Origin: Balneola vulgaris DSM 17893
GTDB taxonomy: Bacteria > Bacteroidota > Rhodothermia > Balneolales > Balneolaceae
DNA: 64,000 bases
Assembly: GCF_000375465.1 (NCBI RefSeq)
Contig: NZ_AQXH01000001.1
Coordinates: forward strand, 130-64,129
Direction of reading: 5' to 3'
The notes under the pieces are model-generated. The model saw nothing but the letters and a program-made list of their open reading frames with translations. It was not told where the DNA came from and did no database searches. Made by a program: the position numbers and the translations under genes. Below, one piece after another: positions 45,728-54,376 of this stretch. Every line of letters begins with the position of its first letter. Within the stretch, counting starts at the first letter, position 1.

Positions 45728-46618
45728 ATGATACCATTTTGCGTTTTCATCTCGTCCTTCAGTAGTCGTAATTCGGCGACGTTCACCGGTGTCTACGTGA
45801 ATAAGATATATATCGTAATTCTCTCTATTGCCACCTGTATAGGCAATCCATTCACCATTAGGTGACCAACTTGGTGAATAAGCTTCTAATGAATCATTGG
45901 TTAGGTTGTAGAGGTTCGAACCATCAGCATCCATTATAAATAGGTCGAAAGATTCATTCGCCATACCATAGAAGGCAATCTGGCTTCCATCTGGAGAAAA
46001 TGCAGCTCCTGAATCATAGCCAGTTTTTTGGGTAAGCCGCTGAACCTTGCTGCCATCAGCATTCATTATAAAAATCTCCCCATTACTAACCAGAGTAGTG
46101 TCTACTTGTTCTTTGATGAGTCGAGTAAATGCTATTTTTGATCCATCAGGGCTCCAAGCAGGACTTTCTTCATAAAGCTCATTGTTAGTTAAAGCTCTTT
46201 TATTCGTTCCATCGGCATTCATGATAAATAGATCTCTGCTACTTCCATTGCGTTCACTCATGAAGAGAATTTGGTTACCGTCGGGCGAGAAAGTAGGCAG
46301 TACATCACTAGATTCGTGATCAGTAAGTCGTATTGCAGAACCCGTTGAAATATCAATGTGATAAATTTCGTTATTCCCATCTCGATCTGAGTAGGTAACA
46401 AGGGAATTTCCATCTGGATGCCAACTCCCACCAAATTCTAAACTTTCAGATTGGGTTAAATTCATTGGGTTTGAACCGTCAGCCTGCATGCTATATAATT
46501 CATAATTGCCATCGCGGTTGGTAGTGATTAGCATCTTCCCGGAAGGTTCGCTGATGGGTTTGGGTGATTTCGAGCACGCTATTAAAAGCACGATAAGAAC
46601 AAGTACTAAGTTTTTCAT
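45710..46618 (-). CDS. TolB-like WD40/beta-propeller lipoprotein
   Basis: A 302-residue lipoprotein. The signal ends in a lipobox-like LLIAC with Cys15, and the mature part is built from about six repeats of the TolB/PD40 type. Each carries a variant of xWSPDGxxIAF and IFIMNADGS (examples near 59, 105, 148, 196 and 245). Such propellers act as protein-interaction platforms in the periplasm or on the surface. No Tol-Pal gene is adjacent, so this is not TolB itself. Confidence 0.85.
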   Translation of the reverse strand: MKNLVLVLIVLLIACSKSPKPISEPSGKMLITTNRDGNYELYSMQADGSNPMNLTQSESLEFGGSWHPDGNSLVTYSDRDGNNEIYHIDISTGSAIRLTDHESSDVLPTFSPDGNQILFMSERNGSSRDLFIMNADGTNKRALTNNELYEESPAWSPDGSKIAFTRLIKEQVDTTLVSNGEIFIMNADGSKVQRLTQKTGYDSGAAFSPDGSQIAFYGMANESFDLFIMDADGSNLYNLTNDSLEAYSPSWSPNGEWIAYTGGNRENYDIYLIHVDTGERRRITTTEGRDENAKWYHKKTSD

Positions 46619-46681
46619 AGTGTCTATTAATATATATGAACCAATGAATTAACTCAGTTTTATCTAATCATCCTAATTCTG

Positions 46682-46987
46682 CTAGGTATATTTTTTCTTA
46701 GCAATACGATTATTTGTGGTGGGATTTTGAGCGGCTGATTTAAATCTTTTCACTAAATCGCTTCTTAATTTTCGGTGCTTTGTGGCACGCCCAGAAACTC
46801 TCTTTCGCCATCTCTCCCAACTTTTATGCTTCAAGTTGGAGCGCATAAGTGAGATTACTTCTTGTTCAGATAGTCCAAACTGATACTCTATAGCATCAAA
46901 TGGAGTTCGGTCTTCCCAAGCCATTCCGATTATACGATCTACTTGGTGATCGTCGAGTTGATATTTCTCTGTAATGTGGTCGCTCAT
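46682..46987 (-). CDS. TIGR03643 / DUF2805 family protein
   Basis: A 101-residue basic protein. It contains DRIIGMAWEDRTPFDAIEYQ and a helix-turn-helix-like GLSEQEVISLMRSNLK, then a conserved SWERWRKRVSGRATKHRKL segment. This matches the small family known as TIGR03643, of unknown function. The basic C-terminus and helical pattern suggest nucleic-acid binding. It is transcribed divergently from holA. Confidence 0.8.
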   Translation of the reverse strand: MSDHITEKYQLDDHQVDRIIGMAWEDRTPFDAIEYQFGLSEQEVISLMRSNLKHKSWERWRKRVSGRATKHRKLRSDLVKRFKSAAQNPTTNNRIAKKKYT

Positions 46988-47119
46988 ATTCTCTCATTTT
47001 GCCTGATAGAAAGCTTTTCAAAGTTCAAGCGTTCATTCACACTTAAGATTCTATTTAATGCATAATTTTTTGAATTGAAGTGGAGAACTGGGTTTCACTT
47101 TTTGTACCTTCAATCTTCC

Positions 47120-48178
47120 ATGGCGGCAAAGAAAAAAAATAGCACAGATTTATATTTAGAGTTGGTTAAGCAGGTAGAATCACGCCAGCTAAAGCCAATC
47201 TATTATCTTTATGGAGAAGAGGAATTCTACCTTGATCAGCTATTAGATAAGTTTTCTGCCGTTTTACCCCCGCATGAGAAAGACTTTAATTTTGACCTAT
47301 TATATGGGCAAGATGTAACCCCTGCCAAAGCTCTGAGTATTGCACGAAGCTATCCTATGATGGCTGAACGCCGAGTTCTTGTAATCAGAAACTTTCTTCA
47401 AATAGGAAAGGGTGCAGGAGGGGAAGGCTCAATTCAAGATTTTATTCACTATATAGAGAATCCCAACCCCACTTGTTTACTGGTATTATTTGATACAGGA
47501 AAGCCTGCTGGGAATACCAATCTTGGTAAAGCGCTCTCGAAAAGTGAAAATGTAGGATATCATCAATTCGAAGCTTTATCGGATTATTTGATTCCTGATT
47601 GGGTAATAGCTTGGGGGAAGTCTCATCATAATAAAGCAATTGAGCCCGGAGCAGCTCAATTATTATCCCAATTTGTTGGGAACAATTTACAGCTTTTGTC
47701 TACCGAAATAGACAAAGTGTGTACTTTTGTAGACACTTCTGTAAGGGTCTCAGAGTCCGATGTAAAAAAAATAATCGGCTCATATCGCGAATATACGGCG
47801 ATTGAGCTCAAAGAAGCCCTAATTAAGCGAGATCTTGGCAAAGCACTTTATATCTCGGAACAAATGTTGCAACACACTAAAACAGACACGGGAGAAATTA
47901 TTCGACTCGTGGGGTTCTTTAACAGTGTGTTTACAAACATTTGGCAAATTCGAAGACTCGCCGAAAAAGGTTTCGCTAAGAATCAGATTCAAAGCGAACT
48001 GGGTATTGCTAGTGCCTGGTACTTCAACAAACTTTGGGATGATGCTTCGAATTTTCGCTACAGCGATATGCCTCGTGTTTTCGAAGCCCTTTTAGATGCT
48101 GACCGCTCTATTAAAGGTTTTACCACACTCGACTCCACCTCGATTTTATTTCTCCTTGTGAAGCGAATTATCGGTTAA
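47120..48178 (+). CDS. holA: DNA polymerase III subunit delta
   Basis: A 352-residue clamp-loader subunit that opens the sliding clamp. I choose the ATG at 47120 (MAAKKKNSTDLYLELV) over an in-frame TTG at 47075. The N-terminal part has the usual PIYYLYGEEEFYLDQLLDKF. Other recognisable segments are VIRNFLQIGKG and LLVLFDTGKPAG, then LLSQFVGNNLQLLSTEIDKV and the C-terminal oligomerisation domain (about 240-345). It has no functional P-loop, as expected for delta. Confidence 0.92.
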   Translation: MAAKKKNSTDLYLELVKQVESRQLKPIYYLYGEEEFYLDQLLDKFSAVLPPHEKDFNFDLLYGQDVTPAKALSIARSYPMMAERRVLVIRNFLQIGKGAGGEGSIQDFIHYIENPNPTCLLVLFDTGKPAGNTNLGKALSKSENVGYHQFEALSDYLIPDWVIAWGKSHHNKAIEPGAAQLLSQFVGNNLQLLSTEIDKVCTFVDTSVRVSESDVKKIIGSYREYTAIELKEALIKRDLGKALYISEQMLQHTKTDTGEIIRLVGFFNSVFTNIWQIRRLAEKGFAKNQIQSELGIASAWYFNKLWDDASNFRYSDMPRVFEALLDADRSIKGFTTLDSTSILFLLVKRIIG

Positions 48179-48229
48179 TACCGACTCGCTGTTTTAACAA
48201 GAACAGAAATAAAATTTAGTGGATTGATA

Positions 48230-48841
48230 ATGGACTCGTTTAATACTACAGCCGTAAAAAATTATAGCGATGAAGATTTAATGGAATACTTCCAGAATGG
48301 AGAAGAAATCGCATTTAACGAGCTTGTATTCCGTTACAAAGATAGATTGCACAATTTCCTATATCGTTATACTCACAACCACCAAGATTGTGAAGATTTA
48401 GTGCAAGAAACTTTCTTAAGAGTTCATAAAAGTAAATCTTCTTATGAGAGAATCGCTAAGTTCTCAACTTGGATGTACACCATCGCATTAAACTTGGCGA
48501 AGAGCTTGTACAAGAAGAAGCAAAAAATGCACAAAGTATCTATTCATAAAGATCCTAACGATTCTGAGGATTATGAAATGCATATCGAGGATACTAACAT
48601 CCTACCCGACCAAGAATTACACGAGAAATTAAGCCTAGAGCAGCTTGAAAAAGCACTAATGGCATTGCCAGAAGACTTTAGAGAAGTAGTGATGTTACGT
48701 GACTTACAAGAAATGACTTACGAAGAAATTTCTGAAGTAACGGATATTCCAATGGGTACGGTGAAGTCAAGAATTAACCGTGGCCGTGCACAAATTCAAC
48801 ACATGATAGAAAGTTACGTGGATTTGGGAACTTCTTTCTAA
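48230..48841 (+). CDS. ECF-type RNA polymerase sigma factor
   Basis: A 203-residue sigma-70 family factor; the ATG at 48230 is preferred to a TTG two codons earlier. Region 2 (about 20-85) has NELVFRYKDRLHNFLYRYT, DCEDLVQETFLRVHKSK and the FSTWMYTIALNLAKSLYKKK segment. Region 4 (about 140-195) has LPEDFREVVMLRDLQEMTYEEISE and MGTVKSRINRGRAQIQ. It resembles RpoE/SigW-type ECF factors. A small gene 46 bases on encodes a possible partner. It is not closely similar to the ECF factor at 9536. Confidence 0.92.
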   Translation: MDSFNTTAVKNYSDEDLMEYFQNGEEIAFNELVFRYKDRLHNFLYRYTHNHQDCEDLVQETFLRVHKSKSSYERIAKFSTWMYTIALNLAKSLYKKKQKMHKVSIHKDPNDSEDYEMHIEDTNILPDQELHEKLSLEQLEKALMALPEDFREVVMLRDLQEMTYEEISEVTDIPMGTVKSRINRGRAQIQHMIESYVDLGTSF

Positions 48842-48887
48842 AAGCAGACTAAAAGGGTAATGAAGACACACACTAGCATTACCCTTT

Positions 48888-49133
48888 ATGAAATTTTTAG
48901 AAAAAGAATACCATCCGGTAATTGAAAATTATATTTCTGACTACGTAGACGAACAGCTTGATCTGGTCGAGAGAGACACTTTCGAAGAGGTGTTGGTTCA
49001 CGACGATGATTTGCGTGAACTAGCATTCTCAGCGAAAGAAGGAAAAAAGTTGATGAGTTTACTGAAGCAGTACAAAGCCCAAGAAGGTTTTGAAGATCGT
49101 TTAAAAGAACGAATCGCAGCAGAGACAAATTAA
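48888..49133 (+). CDS. Small acidic protein downstream of ECF sigma, possible anti-sigma factor
   Basis: An 81-residue soluble, acidic, all-helical protein. The pattern IENYISDYVDEQLDLVERDTFEEVL (split over about 12-36), then ELAFSAKEGKKLMSLLKQ and EGFEDRLKERI resembles the N-terminal helices of zinc-finger anti-sigma factors. It has no Cys, no HxxxCxxC and no membrane helix. Its place right after an ECF sigma gene suggests it regulates that factor. Function is inferred from position and helix pattern only. Its stop abuts the convergent Nudix-like gene. Confidence 0.6.
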   Translation: MKFLEKEYHPVIENYISDYVDEQLDLVERDTFEEVLVHDDDLRELAFSAKEGKKLMSLLKQYKAQEGFEDRLKERIAAETN

Positions 49134-49134
49134 G

Positions 49135-49899
49135 TTATTTTGAAGAAGCCATTTCCGATAGCAGGAATGGCTTTTGTTGTATAGCTACACTCAATAAGGT
49201 ATGGCCTGCAGCCAGCACGGCCATATTCTGCATATTTGTAACTTCCTTTTCTGTAAAAGGCAGCCCCCATTTACCATCTGAGGATATTAAAAAGCCTTCC
49301 TCGTTTTTTTCTAAAGGCTCTTTCCCGAATAATGTATGAAATGTATGTTCGCGGACGACCATGATTGTCAAAATCTCACCTTGTAAACTGAGTGGGTCTA
49401 AGCCAAATCCTGCAAAGTAAATTTTTAGATCACCATTGGTGGGAGCATTTGAATAGCTTTTAAATGGTTCGGTGCTTTGATAATCAATTCGCTTTCCTTC
49501 CTTTTCTTCATACTCCGGCTTATTCGCTAATTCCTCAGCCATTTCTCTCATGATATTATGCCAAAGAGGTAAATCCATTTCAAATCGATCACTTTTATTT
49601 AAGGGCTGATACTCTCCAGCAGGGATTACATGCTTTATTCCCGAAGCATAACCCTGTTTAGTACTCCGTTCATGCATTAAAAACCTGAAGTCGTTTTCTT
49701 CCTCATTATATATCAGAGTTAAGGTAGAAATACCCCCTAATACAACAATATCATGAAAGGAATGTGGAGTTTTTGCCAATGCCTTGACAGCTTTTTTTCT
49801 GTAGTTATTAGAGGACCATTTCACGTAATCTTTGATGGTGAAATGATTTTTAAATCGTTCTTTATTAGAGATTACAGATTTAGCCAGCTCATATTCCAT
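49135..49899 (-). CDS. Nudix-like domain, C-terminal part of a gene split by an in-frame TAG
   Basis: A 254-residue frame. NTLTL-like ISTLTLIYNEEENDFRFL opens a Nudix-type sheet and HVIPAGEYQP follows. LWHNIMREMAEEL supplies a degenerate Nudix box (REMAEE in place of REUXEE, with the leading Gly spaced further off). FAGFGLDPLSLQGEILTIMVV is the second conserved strand pair. I recall similar proteins in actinobacteria where this domain is joined to the region encoded by the upstream frame. The first Met is ten codons after the TAG, in the same frame. Substrate unknown. Confidence 0.65.
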   Translation of the reverse strand: MEYELAKSVISNKERFKNHFTIKDYVKWSSNNYRKKAVKALAKTPHSFHDIVVLGGISTLTLIYNEEENDFRFLMHERSTKQGYASGIKHVIPAGEYQPLNKSDRFEMDLPLWHNIMREMAEELANKPEYEEKEGKRIDYQSTEPFKSYSNAPTNGDLKIYFAGFGLDPLSLQGEILTIMVVREHTFHTLFGKEPLEKNEEGFLISSDGKWGLPFTEKEVTNMQNMAVLAAGHTLLSVAIQQKPFLLSEMASSK

Positions 49900-49929
49900 C
49901 GGCTTCCCAAAATCGATTTTCGAAAAATA

Positions 49930-50472
49930 CTAATCGGCTTCCCTTGAGATTTGTATGGTATATCTATCTGAATTAGGTTGAAATCCCATTATTCGATATT
50001 GCGGATTACTTTTAAAGATGCGTGGTTTCATTAGTTCATAGATGGCATCATGAAAAGTAGGATAGGTGGTTTCTTTATCTTTTAGCGGTAATAATGAATT
50101 TGGTGGAAAGACTTTTGGGGATTGATATTCTATGGTTTCTATATCAATTTTGTCTAAAGAGATAGGCTTTGTGGGTAGCCAATCGGAATGCATAAGAAGT
50201 GGGAAGGACGGTGATGGTTTTCTGAAATGACTCGCTTCAAGAAGATCAAAATTTAGCGAGTGGGCTAGGGCTGAAAGCAAAGTTCGTTTCTTAGCAATCA
50301 CTTCTTTTTGAAACCATAGAAACTCATCCTTGGATTCTATAACCAGTCCATCGGCATGCGTTTTGTTTTTGGCTTTCGAGTAGATCCAAAGTACAAAGCT
50401 TATTATCGGAGTTAAAACAGCTAAAGCTTGTAAATAGATGTTTGAGTATAACAGATTCGCTACTTCTTCCAT
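49930..50472 (-). CDS. Membrane-anchored N-terminal part of the split Nudix-like gene
   Basis: A 180-residue frame with one N-terminal membrane helix (about 12-31, LYSNIYLQALAVLTPIISFV region) and a soluble domain of unknown type. It ends KPRIFKSNPQYRIMGF...YTIQISREAD then TAG. The frame continues without shift through YFSKIDFGKP into the downstream Met, so the two parts make one 446-codon reading frame with a single amber stop at codon 181. Either an inactivated gene, a sequence error or readthrough would explain this. Confidence 0.6.
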   Translation of the reverse strand: MEEVANLLYSNIYLQALAVLTPIISFVLWIYSKAKNKTHADGLVIESKDEFLWFQKEVIAKKRTLLSALAHSLNFDLLEASHFRKPSPSFPLLMHSDWLPTKPISLDKIDIETIEYQSPKVFPPNSLLPLKDKETTYPTFHDAIYELMKPRIFKSNPQYRIMGFQPNSDRYTIQISREAD

Positions 50473-50558
50473 GCTCCCAATTTATATTTGATCAAACACA
50501 TTGAATAAAAGAAGTTTAATCTGTTATTTCATAATGAATTTTAATCTAAAGGGAATCG

Positions 50559-53306
50559 ATGAAAATAAAGTACTTAGCTAAATCTATAACGGGTTTAATA
50601 CTCTGGATGGTGATGTTTACACCATTACTGTCCGCTCAGGGCGTATTAACATTCGAGGATGTAATGAAATTTGAGGACATTCGAAGTCCACAATTTTCTA
50701 GCAATGGTAATTGGATCGCATATGATGTGTGGCCTGATCGTGGTGATGGAAAAGTGGTGATTCAACACACCTCAAATTCTACTGAATATGAACTGGATTT
50801 AGGGAGTTCAGCTAGAATCACTTCAAACGAAAAGTGGGTGTTCGCCTATAAAAATGTACCACTAGTTGAACAAATCAAAGCCAAAAAAAACCAACCAAAG
50901 CGTGGCCTTATGTACCTAAATCTATCTTCAGGAAATACATCTGAAGTAGATAGAGTGGCTTCATATAGCTTATCAAATGACGGGAAATGGGTGGCCATCA
51001 AACATTATGCTACTAAGGAAATAGAAGAGTTAAAGCATAAAAATAAAAAATTGGGTACGCCGGTTAAGCTTATCAATTTAGAAAGTGGATCGGAGACAGA
51101 GCTCCCATTTGTGTCATCGATGAGTTTTGATAGCCTTTCAACACACTTTGCCTATGCAACGGTGGATACATCGGGTGAACAAAATGGGCTGTTTGTTTAC
51201 AATCTTAAGAATGAAAACTCAATGAGCGTGGATGCTTCTGAAAATACTTATTACTCCAATATCACTTGGGATAATAAACGAGCAAGAATGGCTTATACGA
51301 AGGCTCCTTTTAATGAAGATTATGAAGTTTCTGATGCGGAATTAAAACTCTGGGAAGCCAATAACTCTTCTGCCAAAAGCTTAGTACTTTCTACAGATGT
51401 TGACCCTGACTATGCGCTTACTTCAGTTAATTCACTACGGTTCACACATGATGGAAAACGTCTTTTCTTTGGCTTACAAGGTAGAGCTATGGCCGACGTT
51501 GGTAAGAAAGAAAGTGATGATAGTGAAGAAGATATTGATATCTACAGTGTTGAAGATATCGTTGATGATAGGGAAATGGATCTATGGCATGGAGACGACC
51601 CTCGTATTAAAACGCATGAAATCGTAACGTGGAATAGCAGGAAAAACCACCTTTATACATCAGTTTATCATTTAGATCAAAATAACTGGGTTCAACTTGC
51701 TGATGTACGCATGCCTGAAATTAGAATAGATCATTCATCAGAAACTGTACTAGGTTATAACAGTGACCCATATCTGATTGAGGTTACTTGGGATGGATCA
51801 TATAATGATTGGTATATAGTTGATCTAAATAATGGTAAAAGAACTCGCTTTGTTGAAAAATTGGGTGGTTTCACCTATCAGTCGCCAAATGATGCTTATG
51901 TAGTTTACTATGATGATTCCAATTGGCATGTATATGATACTCAAAGCAAAGAAACGAAATCATTAACAGCATCAATTGATACCCCTTTCTACAATGAAGA
52001 CCATGATTATCCATCGGATGTCCCCGGATATGGAGTTGCGGGTTGGGTTGATAAAGGGAATAGCGTACTCATCAACGATAAATATGATGTATGGCACTTC
52101 AATCTAAGCAGCGGGAAAGCAACCAATATCACCAATGGTGAGGGTAGAACCGAGAAACGTATTTTCAGAGTAACCAATCTTGAGGATAAAGATTACTTCA
52201 AAAATGGTGAAGAAATACTTTTAACGGCTTACCATGATTTAAAGAAAAACTTTGGTTTCTATAGCACTAAAATCAATGGTTCAGGTGTAAAACAGATTCT
52301 GGAAGAGGATAAAAAATTCACTCTTGTTGCAAAAGCTGAAGACAGTAATAAAATTCTCTATAAACGCGAAGCGTACGATGAATTTCCGAACTTATGGGTA
52401 GCGAACGACAAAAGTTTTAAGCGTACTAAACAAGTTTCTCAGCTGCACATGGACTTAAAGCAGAAGTGGAATTGGGGTACGGCGGAATTGGTTGATTGGC
52501 TCAGTCTTGATGGAACCTACATGCAGGGTATTATCATCAAGCCGGATAACTACGATCCGAAAAAGCGATACCCAATTATGACTTACTACTATCGCTTCTA
52601 TTCTAATCGATTACACGATTTCAATGAACCCAAAACAAATCACCGTCCTGTATTTGCTCAGTATGTGAGCGATGACTATGTGGTGTTTTTACCAGATATT
52701 CGTTTTGAAATTGGTAGGCCCGGATTCGCAGCTACTAAGAGTTTAGTGCCGGGTGTTCAGAAGTTAATTGAAATGGGAATTGCTGATGAAGATAAATTAG
52801 GGCTTCATGGGCATTCATGGAGTGGGTATCAAACTGCTTTTATCGTTACTCAAACCGATATCTTCGATGCTGCCGTATCAGGAGCTCCAGTGAGTAATAT
52901 GACCAGTGCATATTCTGGAATTAGATGGGCTTCTGGTTTAGCACGTCAATTCCAATACGAGAAAACTCAAAGTAGAATTGGTCAAAGTTTAGTAGAAGCA
53001 CCAGAAAAATATATTGAGAACTCACCGGTGTTCTTCGCTGATAAAATCACTACACCTATGCTTATTCAGCATGGTGATGCGGATGGAGCGGTGCCTTGGT
53101 ATCAAAGTATCGAGATGTACCTAGCGATGCGTAGATATAATAAAGATGTGATTTTTCTACAGTATCACGGTGAGCCACATCACCTTCAGAAATTCCCGAA
53201 TAAATTGGATTACGCAATTCGTATGAAAGAGTACTTCGATTATTATTTGAAAGGAGAGGGGAGTCCAGAATGGATCCTAAAAGGTGAAGCCTACCAAGGT
53301 AAATAA
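50559..53306 (+). CDS. S9 family prolyl oligopeptidase-like exported peptidase
   Basis: A 915-residue protein with a signal peptide (about 1-27, ending LLSA before QGVLTF), a long beta-propeller region (about 35-640, TolB/PD40-like repeats) and a C-terminal alpha/beta hydrolase domain. The nucleophile is Ser753 in GLHGHSWSGYQT; HGDADGAVPW supplies the Asp and GEPHHLQKF the His. The usual GxSxGG elbow reads GHSWSG. Related enzymes are periplasmic dipeptidyl or acylaminoacyl peptidases. It stands alone with its own terminator. Confidence 0.88.
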   Translation: MKIKYLAKSITGLILWMVMFTPLLSAQGVLTFEDVMKFEDIRSPQFSSNGNWIAYDVWPDRGDGKVVIQHTSNSTEYELDLGSSARITSNEKWVFAYKNVPLVEQIKAKKNQPKRGLMYLNLSSGNTSEVDRVASYSLSNDGKWVAIKHYATKEIEELKHKNKKLGTPVKLINLESGSETELPFVSSMSFDSLSTHFAYATVDTSGEQNGLFVYNLKNENSMSVDASENTYYSNITWDNKRARMAYTKAPFNEDYEVSDAELKLWEANNSSAKSLVLSTDVDPDYALTSVNSLRFTHDGKRLFFGLQGRAMADVGKKESDDSEEDIDIYSVEDIVDDREMDLWHGDDPRIKTHEIVTWNSRKNHLYTSVYHLDQNNWVQLADVRMPEIRIDHSSETVLGYNSDPYLIEVTWDGSYNDWYIVDLNNGKRTRFVEKLGGFTYQSPNDAYVVYYDDSNWHVYDTQSKETKSLTASIDTPFYNEDHDYPSDVPGYGVAGWVDKGNSVLINDKYDVWHFNLSSGKATNITNGEGRTEKRIFRVTNLEDKDYFKNGEEILLTAYHDLKKNFGFYSTKINGSGVKQILEEDKKFTLVAKAEDSNKILYKREAYDEFPNLWVANDKSFKRTKQVSQLHMDLKQKWNWGTAELVDWLSLDGTYMQGIIIKPDNYDPKKRYPIMTYYYRFYSNRLHDFNEPKTNHRPVFAQYVSDDYVVFLPDIRFEIGRPGFAATKSLVPGVQKLIEMGIADEDKLGLHGHSWSGYQTAFIVTQTDIFDAAVSGAPVSNMTSAYSGIRWASGLARQFQYEKTQSRIGQSLVEAPEKYIENSPVFFADKITTPMLIQHGDADGAVPWYQSIEMYLAMRRYNKDVIFLQYHGEPHHLQKFPNKLDYAIRMKEYFDYYLKGEGSPEWILKGEAYQGK

Positions 53307-53324
53307 TTGAGATAGCTTAAAGCG

Positions 53325-53356
53325 AAAAGGCGGTTAATTGATAACCGCCTTTTTTT
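53325..53356 (+). terminator. Rho-independent terminator after the S9 peptidase gene
   Basis: GGCGGTTA and TAACCGCC form an 8-bp stem with a short AT-rich loop, flanked by AAAA and seven T. Confidence 0.9.
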
Positions 53357-53432
53357 ATGCTCGTTTAATCAAGAAGCCTTGATTCTCCCAAGTGAATACT
53401 CTTAAAGACCTGAATCAAGACTGAAAAAACCG

Positions 53433-54278
53433 TTATTTCACAACCTCAAGTACATACTTTTGATCCACATCTTTAAGTAAACGACCTGCCTTAGTATGTA
53501 TGGAATGGTAAAATAGTAACACAGCATTTTCTTCAAAGGCTTTGCGCAGTAATAATGTTTTAGCCTTTACAACCTGTAAAGGATCTATATCTTCTTTCTT
53601 TGTAGAATACTGATTGATGTGAGAATCATCTGGGATTAAATCCCCAAATATATAAGCTGTTTCACCTTCATCTTGAATCTTTACAATTTGATGCCCAGGT
53701 GTATGCCCACCGGTATGAATGAGTTCAATTCCGGGTACCAATTGAGTGGTGTGATCTGTTAAATGCACAAGTTTATACTCTGCTTCTAACTTATATAGTT
53801 CATCCAGCTCATACCTGGAAGTGTTTTTCCCGCCATTGTTTTGAATCTGTTCTAAAGCATAAAGCCACTCTATTTTCTGGACAAAGTAATTAGCAAATGG
53901 GAGGGTCGTTTGGGTTTTAAAATATGCATCAACATAGGTTGAGCCCCCGGCGTGATCATAGTGTAGATGGGTAAGAACAACGTGCGTAATGTCTTCAGGA
54001 GTTAGGCCAAATATATCTAGATTGGTAACAATATTTGAAGCATGTGTATATTCACTGTTGTGATCTAAACCCCATCCTAAGCCTGTGTCTACCAATATAT
54101 TATGCTTTCCCGTTTTAATTAAAATAGGATCTATACCGATTTTTCGAACCTTCTTATAGTCTTTGTTTTCTTCACTTTGTATATGGTCTTCATAGGCCAA
54201 TTTATTGAAAGTGCCATCTTTATGGTTTTCAAAAATGCCTTCACTCAAATGTTCAATTTGAAAACGACCTATGTTCAT
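53433..54278 (-). CDS. Metallo-beta-lactamase fold hydrolase
   Basis: A 281-residue MBL-fold protein. The zinc motif THLHYDHAGG places His104, His106, Asp108 and His109. HTGGHTPGHQ gives the third His, IFGDLIPD the bridging Asp and YHSIH the last His. NILVDTGLGWG precedes the motif. The family is close to AHL lactonase/quorum-quenching and general lactone or thioester hydrolases, and the substrate is not determinable. It is divergent from the flavoprotein gene at 54377. Confidence 0.85.
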   Translation of the reverse strand: MNIGRFQIEHLSEGIFENHKDGTFNKLAYEDHIQSEENKDYKKVRKIGIDPILIKTGKHNILVDTGLGWGLDHNSEYTHASNIVTNLDIFGLTPEDITHVVLTHLHYDHAGGSTYVDAYFKTQTTLPFANYFVQKIEWLYALEQIQNNGGKNTSRYELDELYKLEAEYKLVHLTDHTTQLVPGIELIHTGGHTPGHQIVKIQDEGETAYIFGDLIPDDSHINQYSTKKEDIDPLQVVKAKTLLLRKAFEENAVLLFYHSIHTKAGRLLKDVDQKYVLEVVK

Positions 54279-54376
54279 GAATGGTCCTAAATGTTATACG
54301 GTTAGATGACTTTAAAAAAGATTCGAAAACAACTTAATAAATCTTAGCTTTTGAACAATTCATTTTATCTTCTTCT

